Shown in pieces: positions 51,472-59,712 of a DNA stretch of 64,000 bases (the first letter of the stretch is position 1; the number at the start of each line of letters is the position of its first letter). The position numbers and the translations under genes were made by a program. The notes below the pieces were generated by a model that saw only the letters and a program-made list of their open reading frames with translations, did not search any database and had not been told where the DNA came from. Source of the stretch: Coturnix japonica (taxonomy: Eukaryota > Chordata > Aves > Galliformes > Phasianidae). The stretch covers positions 49,773,101-49,837,100 of the forward strand of contig NC_029520.1 in NCBI RefSeq assembly GCF_001577835.2, given 5' to 3'.

Positions 51472-54400
51472 TTAATGTCCATTTCCACCTTCTGAGAGTA
51501 TGCGTGACGGCTCCGTGTACTTTGCTGTCATCAAGTAGAAGATGGCAGGTGCAGGTACCAAGGCAAGTAATGGGAGGTCTTGCTCAAGATTGTCCAGTTT
51601 GGGAATGGAGATGATTCCATAGGCATGAAGCAACCAGTGGCTGAAGAGGACAACAAGCCTTTTCTTCCTGACGAGAAGATCCCTGAAAGACTGGAAAATA
51701 CACACAATATTCTGTTAGCAGGATGTACCTCATATTTAAGACACAGCACAGGTCACACACACAGACACTGCACTGAGCCTTCTGGATTCAAGGCCTTCTA
51801 GCACACAGCAGTTTCTCAGTGCACCACAAGAGGGAGCTCTCATAGTAACATCTTCCAGCTAAGAGAAGTCAAAGGAAGAAGCTTCTAAAACACTACTGAG
51901 CAAATCCAAGTGACAGTTGTCTTTAATCCTTCACGTATTTTATGAGAAGTTCCAATATAGAAAACACGTTTACCTACCTCCACTTCAGAAGCAGACAAGT
52001 ACACAGCCAACGTAACCAGAGACAACACCAGTATGATGTATGGAAAGGCATAATCTAAAGGCAAACAGTAACCAGTTAGTTTATAGGTTAAAAAATACAG
52101 CATGATGCATTTCAGCAGAGATTCCTCCATATAACCAAGGGTGCAGAGCACACTAAGCTCACCCACCACCATCACATCCAACACATACAGCAATAGGGAT
52201 CAGCCGGGCACAACTATTCAGTGCTTCCACCTAAGGTTTTCAAATGTAACTTTTGTCAAAAGCAGCAGACACTGGTATTTCCTAGTGAAGGGACTGTACA
52301 CATAAATCACTAACTGGTAAAGAAAGGTAAAGAGAAAAGCAGTCAGGCTAAGTGGGGATTTTGTTACACAGTTCCCTCCTTGTGAGAAGTGTGCTTGGAG
52401 CTAAACCAGAGAGTAACTGAGCTCCACAAACTTACACTTAAATCCACTTCTGAAATCAGATGTGCCCTCATTCTGAATTAACATCCCCTTGTACCCTACT
52501 CTATGCCTGTTTTCATAAAGGGACGGCCTCTAGCAGCACAGGCAGAAGGCAAAGCAGTGTTGGGCTACTAACAAGGAACTCATTCACATGGCACTTCTCA
52601 TAAACAACAACTTAAGCAACATCCTCATCTGTGAAGCAAAAAGTATCGTATTCCTCCCCTCTCTGCTGCGCGTCATTTGTTAGAGTGCTTATAGGTAGGT
52701 TTCTTAGTGCTAGCAGGAGAGAACTCACAGAGCAGGCCTCCTCCAACTGCCTGGAGCACGGTGAGGACTGGGAAGAAGTAAAGTGCCGCATAAATGCTTT
52801 TAAATCGGTCGGACTTTCCTAAGCCACAGGCAATTTTCTTAACCAGAAAAGGTCGAAGTAGCATCATCAGCACAAGGCAGAAGGCGTAATATATAAACAC
52901 AATCGTGTACCTGCAAATGAGAGAGAGAAATTCCTTACAATGCGCAGTCTTGTTTGTCCTGCAGACTCAACTGAGAACCAGGAGATTTGGTGTTAGCCAG
53001 AGCCAGCTGTAATGTACAGTTGTTAGGAGGGGGATATGGAGACACAGAACAGCAGAGTGATTTTTCCTACAGGAAATGGCCAAGATCCAACAAATGGGGA
53101 TAAAAAAGGAAGTCTTACATGCTTCACAGAGGAATATCCTAGAATAGGCCACCTTTGGTGTGATGCTGTCCTGCTTTGCAGGGAGTTTGGACTCAGTGAT
53201 CTCTGGAGGTCACTTCCAACCCCTACAATTCTGTGATTCTTTGGTGGCAAGAAGGAAGCTGATCACAAACTGCTCTCTGTAATACTTCTCTGTCACGTTT
53301 CCCTGCTGCATGCTGAGGATGCAGCAAGAGGAAAACACAGGAACAGAGACTCTATCCTCACCAATTCAGAAAACATCATTAGGTACTAATGTGTTTGACA
53401 CACAGAACAGCTCAGTACATGAAAAGTTTCGAGGGGATTTGATACTTATGGGTACAAGCCAGGTATAAAGGAACATGTTCTACAGCTTTGAGAAGAGACA
53501 CAGACAGAAACAAACATGTATGAAAGGAAGTGAGAGCTCTGAGCATGGAAGAATTTATACTCACAGGGGATAGACTGCTTCATGAGTGCAGTGCACTGTA
53601 GTGATGTAATCAGGACTCGGGTTGTAGAGCATTGTGTACCAGTCTGAAAGCTTCTTCACCTTGCAGGAGCGGATGTGCAGAGAGCCAGCGGGGTCACTCA
53701 CCAGCAGAGTAACAATTGCTGCAATGCTGCACTCAAACAAGGCAGTGATGTGCTGCAACAGTGCACTGGAACTGCAGAAGAGAGAGACATTTACTACTGT
53801 TGTGCTATCACTAAAGTAAATCTAAATGCTGACCGTAAAGCATAAGTCCAGAGAGGACAAAACCTTCTGCAGCTGTGATTCATTGTGACCAAGGATAGGA
53901 CAAAGCCATATGAATAAATCAATAAAAAATATTCAGTATTTTAAGCTGAATGTGAAAATTCATTTTCCGTATCTCGGATGACGCAGTATGTAAAGTAACT
54001 GGAAATCATTCCAGTTTCTAAAATGAATGCTTGCTTTAGTATGGACAGAATAAAACAGTATCAAACCATCAGGAGAAGCATTCTCCTATGTATGTGACCT
54101 GATGCAAGGAAGCATTGCTTTCTAGGAAGGCACAGGCAGCTGCTTCCAATTGGAAGCATAAGAAGCAAATATCCACAGCCAAAATAAAGCACTGCTTTCT
54201 TCATTGTGCCCAATACTTCACAGAGCTGAACTACCTCCTGCTGGAACAGCACAGCTCCTCAGTGCTCAGCCTTGAGATACAAGTAAATACAGCACAAGCA
54301 TCCCATCAGGTGAAGTCTAACAGTGCTCACATCGTTGCCATGTCAAAGGAAGCAGGAGTGATAACAGCACATCTGAGAGCCGAGATGGGCAAGAAGGACC

Positions 54401-55310
54401 CAGGTCTCTCTCAGAAATAAAAACCCCATCCAACTGCCCTGCACTGCTGTATTGGCTCAACCAACAGGTGCTCTGCAGAACTGCTCAGTCCATTATGCTC
54501 ACGGTTACAAGTTTACTTTTCAAGTAACATAACTGAAGGAGGGATTTACTGACCTCTTTTTGCCTGAATACCACTCGATAAAGAACCAGTGCAGGACGAG
54601 GGGCAGCATGGCCATGAAGCCGAGGTACAGCCAGTCGTAGCGCTCTGGGGATCCCACACACTCCCGGCAGATCTTGTTGTCATCAGTTCGTTGACCTCTG
54701 GGACACACCTACAGGAAGCAGGGATTGACTGAGACACCGTGACCCACCAGGAACCCGTCACAAACCAGCTGGGCTGCGCAGCCTGGAGAGGAGAAAGACT
54801 CAATAGGGGCCCTTCAGTATCTAAAGGGAGGAGGTAAGAAAGAACGGGGGCAGGGCGTGCTGTGTTAGGACAAGGGAAAACGGTTTTAAATCAGAAGTGA
54901 GATTTAGACTCTAAATAAAAGGGAAAAAAACAGAAAGTTTTGAGTATTAACAGGACAGGAAGTGTATCATATGTTTAAAGAGTCAAGACAGCAGCCTCAG
55001 CGATGTCTCTGCCTGCACTCGTGTTCTCCCCATCACATTTGAATGCACACAACTCGGGATGGAGCCGCCGATACGAGCCGGGCCGGAGCGGTGCCGCCCG
55101 GTGCGCAGCGCTTACCCCGCAATCCCCGTAGAACTCCACGGAGCCGTTGACGGCCAGCACGACCCTGCCGCAGTACAGCCCCAGGCAGGCGGGCTGGATG
55201 TCCACAGCTGCGGGGAGAGACAAAGAGCCGCCCCGTTACCGCGGCGATACGGCCCGACCCCACCAACCCGCCATCACAGCCCGGCCCGCAGCCCTACCCG
55301 AGCGGAGCAT
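51472..55310 (-). CDS. JKAMP: JNK1/MAPK8-associated membrane protein (7 exons, 314 aa)
   Basis: JKAMP is a multispanning ER membrane protein that binds JNK1 and helps link proteasomes and ERAD components to the ER. CDS exons on the minus strand, in transcript order: 55310-55298, 55207-55116, 54708-54554, 53771-53565, 52910-52729, 52054-51978 and 51690-51472; all are GT-AG with matching phases. The product carries family hallmarks: AVDIQPACLGLYCG near the N-terminus, a Cys-rich segment (CGVCPRGQ, then CREC), several hydrophobic segments (WLYLGFMAMLPLVLHWFF, TIVFIYYAFCLVLMMLL, PYIILVLSLVTLAVYL) and the C-terminus EPSRILSEGGNGH, close to human EGANGH. The predicted start is MLRS-AVDIQP; human is usually given as MAVDIQP, so the first three or four residues are the least sure. 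It lies tail-to-tail with CCDC175 and head-to-head with L3HYPDH. Confidence 0.96.
53139..53242 (+). mobile_element. CR1 fragment in JKAMP intron 4
   Basis: gggagtttggactcagtgat, then ctggaggtcacttccaaccc, then ctacaattctgtgattct. A CR1 3' end on the plus strand, antisense to JKAMP. Confidence 0.9.
54770..54935 (+). mobile_element. Internal CR1 fragment in JKAMP intron 2
   Basis: gcagcctggagaggagaaag, cccttcagtatctaaaggga and acaagggaaaacggttttaa correspond to the central CR1 blocks. The 3' terminus is absent. Confidence 0.85.
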
Positions 55311-55346
55311 CCCGGCACCACGCAGCACAGCCCCGCACTGCTGACA

Positions 55347-55368
55347 CACTTCCGCCTGCGTCACTTCC
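55347..55368 (-). promoter_or_regulatory. Paired ETS sites with CRE-like half in JKAMP proximal promoter
   Basis: Read on the minus strand, GGAAGTGACGCA (55368-55357) joins an ETS core to a CRE/ATF-like TGACGCA, and CGGAAGTG follows at 55354-55347. They lie 35-60 bp upstream of the predicted JKAMP start codon, in CpG-rich DNA without a TATA box. This is typical of housekeeping divergent promoters. Confidence 0.6.
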
Positions 55369-55396
55369 CCTCCGCACAAACCCCTCCCCATCCACA

Positions 55397-55561
55397 GTGT
55401 CACAGTATCACAGTATCACATAGTGCGGGTTGGAAGGGACCGTAGAGATCATCGAGTCCAACCCCCGGGATTCAACAGAGCCTCCTGTAGCACAGCGGCA
55501 CTGCTACCATTGTGCCACAGGGGGATTCGAACCGAGGGCCTCCGGTGTTGCAAAGTGCCGT
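55397..55561 (-). mobile_element. tRNA-derived SINE-like dimer with CR1-type 3' tail
   Basis: Read on the minus strand from 55561: a unit ends in the pol III B box GGTTCGAATCC (plus 55533-55523). A second unit follows with an A-box match TGGCACAATGG (plus 55517-55507), and a decayed B box TGTTGAATCCC (plus 55477-55467). Then comes ggttggactcgatgatctct, cggtcccttccaaccc and a tail of atactgtg repeats, which is a CR1 3' terminus. Both units share the GGAGGC(C)CT block just before the B box, about 56 bp apart. tRNA-headed SINEs with CR1 tails are known in some birds. Assigning this copy to a named family would need a repeat library. Confidence 0.65.
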
Positions 55562-55674
55562 CCTTAACCTTAACCTTAACCTTAACCTTAACCTTAACCT
55601 TAACCTTAACCTTAACCTTAACCTTAACCTTAACCTTAACCTTAACCTTAACCTTAACCTTAACCTTAACCTTA
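55562..55674. repeat. Telomere-like (CCTTAA)n hexamer array, about 19 copies
   Basis: Nearly perfect tandem CCTTAA units (TTAAGG on the other strand) run for 112 bp. The vertebrate telomere unit is CCCTAA, so each unit differs at one position. Both strands are open in several frames, which gives artificial Lys-Val, Leu-Arg and Leu-Thr repeats. It directly abuts the 5' end of the SINE-like element and lies about 120 bp upstream of the L3HYPDH start. Confidence 0.95.
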
Positions 55675-55796
55675 CCCACAGCGCCACCGGGGCGCACTGT
55701 GTTGCTCCGCCTGTTGGGCGGGGCTTGTAGCACAGGGGGCGTGGCGCTGTTCAGGTGGGCGTGGCCTATGGAGGTGTTCCCCCCCGTATCGCGGTG

Positions 55797-57493
55797 ATGG
55801 CGGCGGTGCGCGCTGGGTGCGGTGCTGGGTGCGGTGCTGGGTGCGGTGCCGGCGATACCCGGGCGCTGCCGCCCCGCTCGCTGTCTCACCCGGTGCTGCA
55901 CACCGTGGAGATGCACACGGGCGGAGAACCGCTGCGCGTCGTGCCGCGGCTGGAGGCGATGGAGGAGGCGGCATCGGCCGGGCTGTCGCTGCTGGAGCTG
56001 CGGCGGCACATGGCGGCCACGCAGGATCACGTGCGGCGGGCGCTGATGCTCGAGCCCCGTGGGCACGGCGACATGTACGGGGCCGTGGTGCTGCGCGGAG
56101 CGGCGGCCGCACGCGGGGCGGACCTGGCCGTGCTGTTCCTGCACGGCTCCGGGTACAGCGCCATGTGCGGACACGCCGTGCTGGCTCTGGGCCGCTTCGC
56201 CCTGGACTTCGGGCTGGTGGCGGCCCCGCGTTGCCCCGAGACCGCCGTGACTCTGCGCTGCCCCTGCGGGCCCGTCACCGCCTTCGTGCCCTGGAACGGG
56301 CAGCGCAGCGGGAATCCCGTCCGCTTCCACAGCGTGCCCGCATTCGCCGCTGCCACCGGTGGGGCCCGAGCTGCGGTACCGTGCTCTATGGGGGTGGGGG
56401 TGCTGGGCGATGCTCTCCCCTATTGCCGTCTCCCTCAGCAGGGGCTGGGTGCTGTGTTGGGTACGACAGTGCTCGTGGAGCTCGTGGCTCCTGTCAGCTC
56501 GGTGCTGTGTTCCCTCCTCACCACCCTCTGTTTCCTCTCCCAGACGTGGCCATCGATGTCCCAGGTCACGGCAGGGTGCTGGTGGACATCAGCTACGGTG
56601 GCACTTTCTATGCCTTTCTCAGCGCTGAGCAGCTGGGCCTCGACGTGTGCTCCTCAAAGACCAGAGACCTCGTTAGTGCAGCCAGCGCGGTGACAGAGGC
56701 AGTGAAGGAGCAGGTACAGCCCCGTGCCTTCCCTAAGGGGTAAGGGGCACTGAGGCCCTTTATCCCCCACAGTGCTCAGATCCCCATGTCCTGTGGTCGC
56801 TGCCAATGGCCCAAGTGCTGCTCCTGTCCTGACCCCGCTGTGTGCTCTCCCAGTTCAAGCTGCATCACCCTGAGAGCGAAGACCTGGCTTTCATCTATGG
56901 CACCATCCTGACAGATGGGAAGGATGCCTTCAGCGAGGAGCCCACCAGCAACATCTGTGTGTTTGCTGATGAGCAGGTACAGAACGGGCTGCTCTGCAGT
57001 CCTGGAGTCACACAACATCCTGAGTTGGAGGGGACCCATTTCTATTTAAGCCCATGCTGGTCCGTGTTCTCATCTGATTGTAGGTGGACCGAAGCCCAAC
57101 AGGCTCCGGTGTGACAGCTCGCATTGCCCTGCAGTACCATAAGGGACTCATCCAGCTGAACCAGAGCAGAACCTTTCGGAGCAGCACCACGGGGTCCTTG
57201 TTCACAGGGAAGGCAGTGAAGGCAAGTGGCTCATGCTGGAGTTTCTCTCTGTTGTGGAGCGCTGGGAAAGAGTGCTGGGAAAGTATTCCTGCCTTATACA
57301 TGGCTTATTGCAGCTGGGGGGTGGAGAACATCCCATCAGCTCTGTCCTGATCCATATTCCTCTGCAGGAAACCAGCTTTGGGGAATACAAGGCCGTTGTG
57401 GTGGAAGTCTCAGGAGAAGCCTTTTACACCGGCACGGCCACCTTCACTATGGAAGATGAGGACCCTCTGAAGCACGGATTCTCCCTCAAGTGA
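55797..57493 (+). CDS. L3HYPDH: trans-L-3-hydroxyproline dehydratase (5 exons, 372 aa)
   Basis: This proline racemase-family enzyme dehydrates trans-3-hydroxy-L-proline to pyrroline-2-carboxylate, which is then reduced to proline. CDS exons are 55797-56358, 56544-56713, 56854-56976, 57084-57221 and 57368-57493. Family motifs in order: MHTGGEPLR (residues 39-47), EPRGHGDMYGAV (86-97), the catalytic MCGH with Cys124, VDISYGGTFYAF, DGKDAFSEEPTSNICVFADEQ, and DRSPTGSGVTAR with Thr291 where epimerases have the second Cys. The C-terminus DPLKHGFSLK matches the human pattern DPLRDGFLLK. The start is the first in-frame ATG. An in-frame GTG lies upstream at 55755 but has no support. The N-terminus holds a low-complexity GCGA repeat. 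Intron 4 uses a GC donor (AAG|GCAAGT). ATTAAA at 57715-57720 is the likely poly(A) signal. Confidence 0.96.
55807..55852 (+). repeat. 12-bp coding minisatellite in L3HYPDH N-terminus
   Basis: The unit GGTGCTGGGTGC, or close to it, repeats about three times and encodes the repeated peptide GCGA (residues about 7-19). The human protein has no such repeat as far as I recall, so this part is lineage-specific and probably length-variable. Confidence 0.8.
57003..57045 (-). mobile_element. Small CR1 remnant in L3HYPDH intron 3
   Basis: gagtcacacaacatcctgag, then ttggaggggacccat, matches a reversed CR1 end with a decayed tail. It stops about 40 bp before exon 4. Confidence 0.6.
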
Positions 57494-57740
57494 TGTGGCA
57501 GCCGTTGCTGCTCCTCCTGCCCACATACTGATCTTTCCCTGTGGCCTGTTGCAATGTGCAGAGCAGCAGGACCAGCCTCGGCTGCTGCCATAACAGCCAC
57601 TGCTGTGCTTTGGGCTGACAGGTGCTGCTTTGTGGTGCTTGAGCTATGGGCTCGCTTAGGAGAGCTGCCCAAATCCCTGTGCCTTCATTACCTTGACACA
57701 TGATTCTGATACCTATTAAATGCCAGCTGAAAAACTCTGC
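57494..57740 (+). other. L3HYPDH: L3HYPDH 3' UTR
   Basis: It follows the stop codon and ends near the ATTAAA signal at 57715-57720. The cleavage site is inferred. Confidence 0.65.
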
Positions 57741-58249
57741 TGGGCTCTTGTTTTCACCTCCCAGGTGCTGCCATGTCCTCATTGCACTGCTTCCCAAGCC
57801 CTGCTCTGTCGCTTCTCTTGGACCATGAGCTAACTTGGGTTAACTTTGGGTTAATTTTCAGCAGCAGGAACTGAACTGGAAGACTGGAACTGCTCTGACC
57901 TTTGATTACAAACTCGTTTGCTTCTGGACAAAATGGCACTCAGTTACTGGGGGCAATAATGGGAATTGGCCTCATGAAAGTGTTCTGAGAGTGCTCATAG
58001 TTCATGGGGGGAGCAATGTGGGAGGAACTAATGCAGCCAGGGTCCAGTTTAGGGGGGTCTTCTGTGACTGGACGAGGGGAAATGGTAAGGAAAAGGTTTA
58101 ATTCAGTGAGGGGATGGAGGTGGGGATGCGATGGCGTGGGGATGAGGGGACGGAGCAAACAGGCTGTTCTGGTGGAGGAGAGAGAAGGCGCAAAGGAAAG
58201 AGCCGTGAGGATCGGTGAGAGGATGGGGGCTGTGAGGAGGATGGGGCTA

Positions 58250-58449
58250 TGGGGGAGGAGGGGTGGCGGCAGAAGGCGACGTGCGGGTACAGCGGCCCCG
58301 GCGGCTCGTAGCGCTGAGGGGCTCATAGCGCTGAGGGCCCCGCGCTGCGGCTGTGCCCGCCCCGAGTGGCCGCGGGGGCGGCGGGCGGTTCCCGGGCGAC
58401 GTCAGCGCTGGCAGCGGGGGGCGGAGCGGGCCGGGCCGCGGGGCTGCGC
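58250..58449 (+). promoter_or_regulatory. GPR135 CpG-rich promoter/5' UTR
   Basis: GC content and CpG density rise sharply from about 58250 and stay high through the single coding exon to about 59650. GC-box-like strings occur (ccgcgggggcggcgggcgg, gggggcggagcgggcc). No TATA box is visible. Confidence 0.65.
58304..58337 (+). repeat. 17-bp tandem duplication upstream of GPR135
   Basis: GCTCGTAGCGCTGAGGG at 58304-58320 is followed at once by GCTCATAGCGCTGAGGG at 58321-58337, with one difference. Each holds the palindrome AGCGCT. It lies 113-146 bp before the start codon, in the CpG-rich promoter. Confidence 0.9.
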
Positions 58450-59712
58450 ATGGAGCCGGCGGCGGCCGGGCCGGGAAACCTGTCCGGCGGCGGCAACGAG
58501 AGCGGCACGGCGGAGGCGGAGGCGGCGGGGCCGGGCTGGTCGGCGGCGGCTCTGGCCTCGCAGGCGCTGGCCCTGCTGCTCATCTTCGCCCTGTCAGCGC
58601 TGGGTAACGGCGCGGTGCTGCTGGTGATCGCCCGGCACCGGCAGCTCCGCACGGTCACCAACGCCTTCGTGCTGTCGCTGTCGCTGTCGGAGCTGCTGGG
58701 CGCGCTGCTCTGCCTGCCCCTGGCCTTCCTCAGCCTGCTGGGCCGCCCGCCCGGCGCCTGGCTCTTCGGCCGCCGCCTGTGCCTGGCCAGCGCCGCGCTG
58801 CACGCCGGGCTGGGCATCGCCGCCACGCTCACCATGGCCCTGCTCTCCTTCGACCGCTACTGCGCCATCGTCCGCCAGCCCCGGCACAAGATGGGCCGCC
58901 GTCGCGCCGCGCAGCTGTTGGCCGCCGTGTGGCTGGCGGCGCTGGGCCTGGCCGGGCCGTGGTACGGGCTGGCGGCCCAAGGGCGGCGGGAGGCCCGGCC
59001 CGGTTCGTACCGCTGCGTCTACGTGCTGCCCTGGGGCTCGTCGCGGCTGGGCCCGCCGTACGGCGCGGCGCTCATCGTGCTCTGCTACCTGCTGCCCTTC
59101 GCCCTCATGTGCTTCTGCCACTACAACATCTGCCGGGCCGTGCGCTTGGCCGAGAGCCGCGTGAGACCCCTGGCCACCTACGGGAACCTGCTGCGGGCCT
59201 ACGGGGAGATGCGCACGGCCACCACCGTCCTCATCATGATCGTCTCCATCATCTGCTGCTGGGGGCCGTACTGCATCCTGGGGCTGGCCGCCGCCGCCGG
59301 CCGCCTGCCCTTCTCACCCACCATGGATGCGGTGGCCAGCGGAATGGCCTGGGCCAACGGGGCCATCAACCCGCTCATTTATGCCGCCCGCAACCCCAAC
59401 ATCTCCGTGCTGCTGCGACGCAGCCGCGAGGGCGGCTACAGGACTAGGAACAACATGGCCGCCTACCTCTCAGCCCCAGGCTGCAGGACGGAGCCCCGCA
59501 GTCGAGCCGAGCGCGTGCGGGAACGCTACGTCAACTGGCACAGCGGGCCTTCGGGGAGCGCCCCATCCTCATCCAGCCCGGCAAGCGGAGGAGAGGTGGC
59601 CATGTGGGCCTGCAAGAACCCAGCTGTGCTCTTCTGTCGGGATGGGCAGCCCGACACTGTCTCTGAGGCTGTTTTGCAGGGCAAAGTAGACACCGTCAAC
59701 ACCAGCCTCTGA
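58450..59712 (+). CDS. GPR135: Orphan class A G protein-coupled receptor 135 (single exon, 420 aa)
   Basis: A seven-helix plasma/endosomal membrane receptor with no agreed ligand; links to beta-arrestin and melatonin receptors are reported for the mammalian protein. Landmarks: two N-glycosylation sequons (NLS at 10, NES at 16), N1.50 in LGNGAVL (N53), LSLSE (E81 at position 2.50, usually Asp), C111 at the top of TM3 and C189 in loop 2 as disulfide partners, DRY (135-137), W161, P216, CWGPY (270-274) and NPLIY (307-311). The tail contains GYRTRN and VAMWACKNPAVLFCRDG and ends DTVNTSL, as in human (ARKNPVVLFCREG, DTSL). The N-terminus is shorter than human (494 aa in total). ATG 58450 is the first in-frame ATG. 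The open frame extends upstream to 58366 without another ATG. Confidence 0.97.
   Translation: MEPAAAGPGNLSGGGNESGTAEAEAAGPGWSAAALASQALALLLIFALSALGNGAVLLVIARHRQLRTVTNAFVLSLSLSELLGALLCLPLAFLSLLGRPPGAWLFGRRLCLASAALHAGLGIAATLTMALLSFDRYCAIVRQPRHKMGRRRAAQLLAAVWLAALGLAGPWYGLAAQGRREARPGSYRCVYVLPWGSSRLGPPYGAALIVLCYLLPFALMCFCHYNICRAVRLAESRVRPLATYGNLLRAYGEMRTATTVLIMIVSIICCWGPYCILGLAAAAGRLPFSPTMDAVASGMAWANGAINPLIYAARNPNISVLLRRSREGGYRTRNNMAAYLSAPGCRTEPRSRAERVRERYVNWHSGPSGSAPSSSSPASGGEVAMWACKNPAVLFCRDGQPDTVSEAVLQGKVDTVNTSL

Larger units (their letters stand above)
55311..55796. promoter_or_regulatory. Divergent JKAMP/L3HYPDH promoter region
   Basis: The two start codons face away from each other with 486 bp between them. 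The JKAMP side has the ETS/CRE cluster. The L3HYPDH side has GC-box or KLF-like motifs (gggcggggc at about 55717-55725, gggggcgtggc at about 55735-55745, gtgggcgtggcc at about 55756-55767). The middle third is occupied by the SINE-like element and the hexamer array. The CpG-rich character continues into both first exons. The head-to-head arrangement is also known in mammals. Confidence 0.75.

Noticed and set aside
55507-55533. Functional tRNA gene
   Set aside because: A and B box matches are present but in the wrong order for one tRNA, and no acceptor stem closes. It fits a tRNA-derived repeat better.
55449-56330. Minus-strand open frame of 293 codons with a long Lys-Val repeat
   Set aside because: It is the antisense of L3HYPDH exon 1 joined to the hexamer array. 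The repeat is open in several frames on both strands because the unit is 6 bp without stops.
57940-58326. Minus-strand 128-codon frame upstream of GPR135
   Set aside because: Low-complexity Pro/Leu/Ser-rich translation of purine-rich promoter DNA, without motifs or splice support.
58594-59121. Long minus-strand open frames across GPR135
   Set aside because: Shadows of a very GC-rich coding exon. No domain is recognisable, and the sense frame is a clear receptor.
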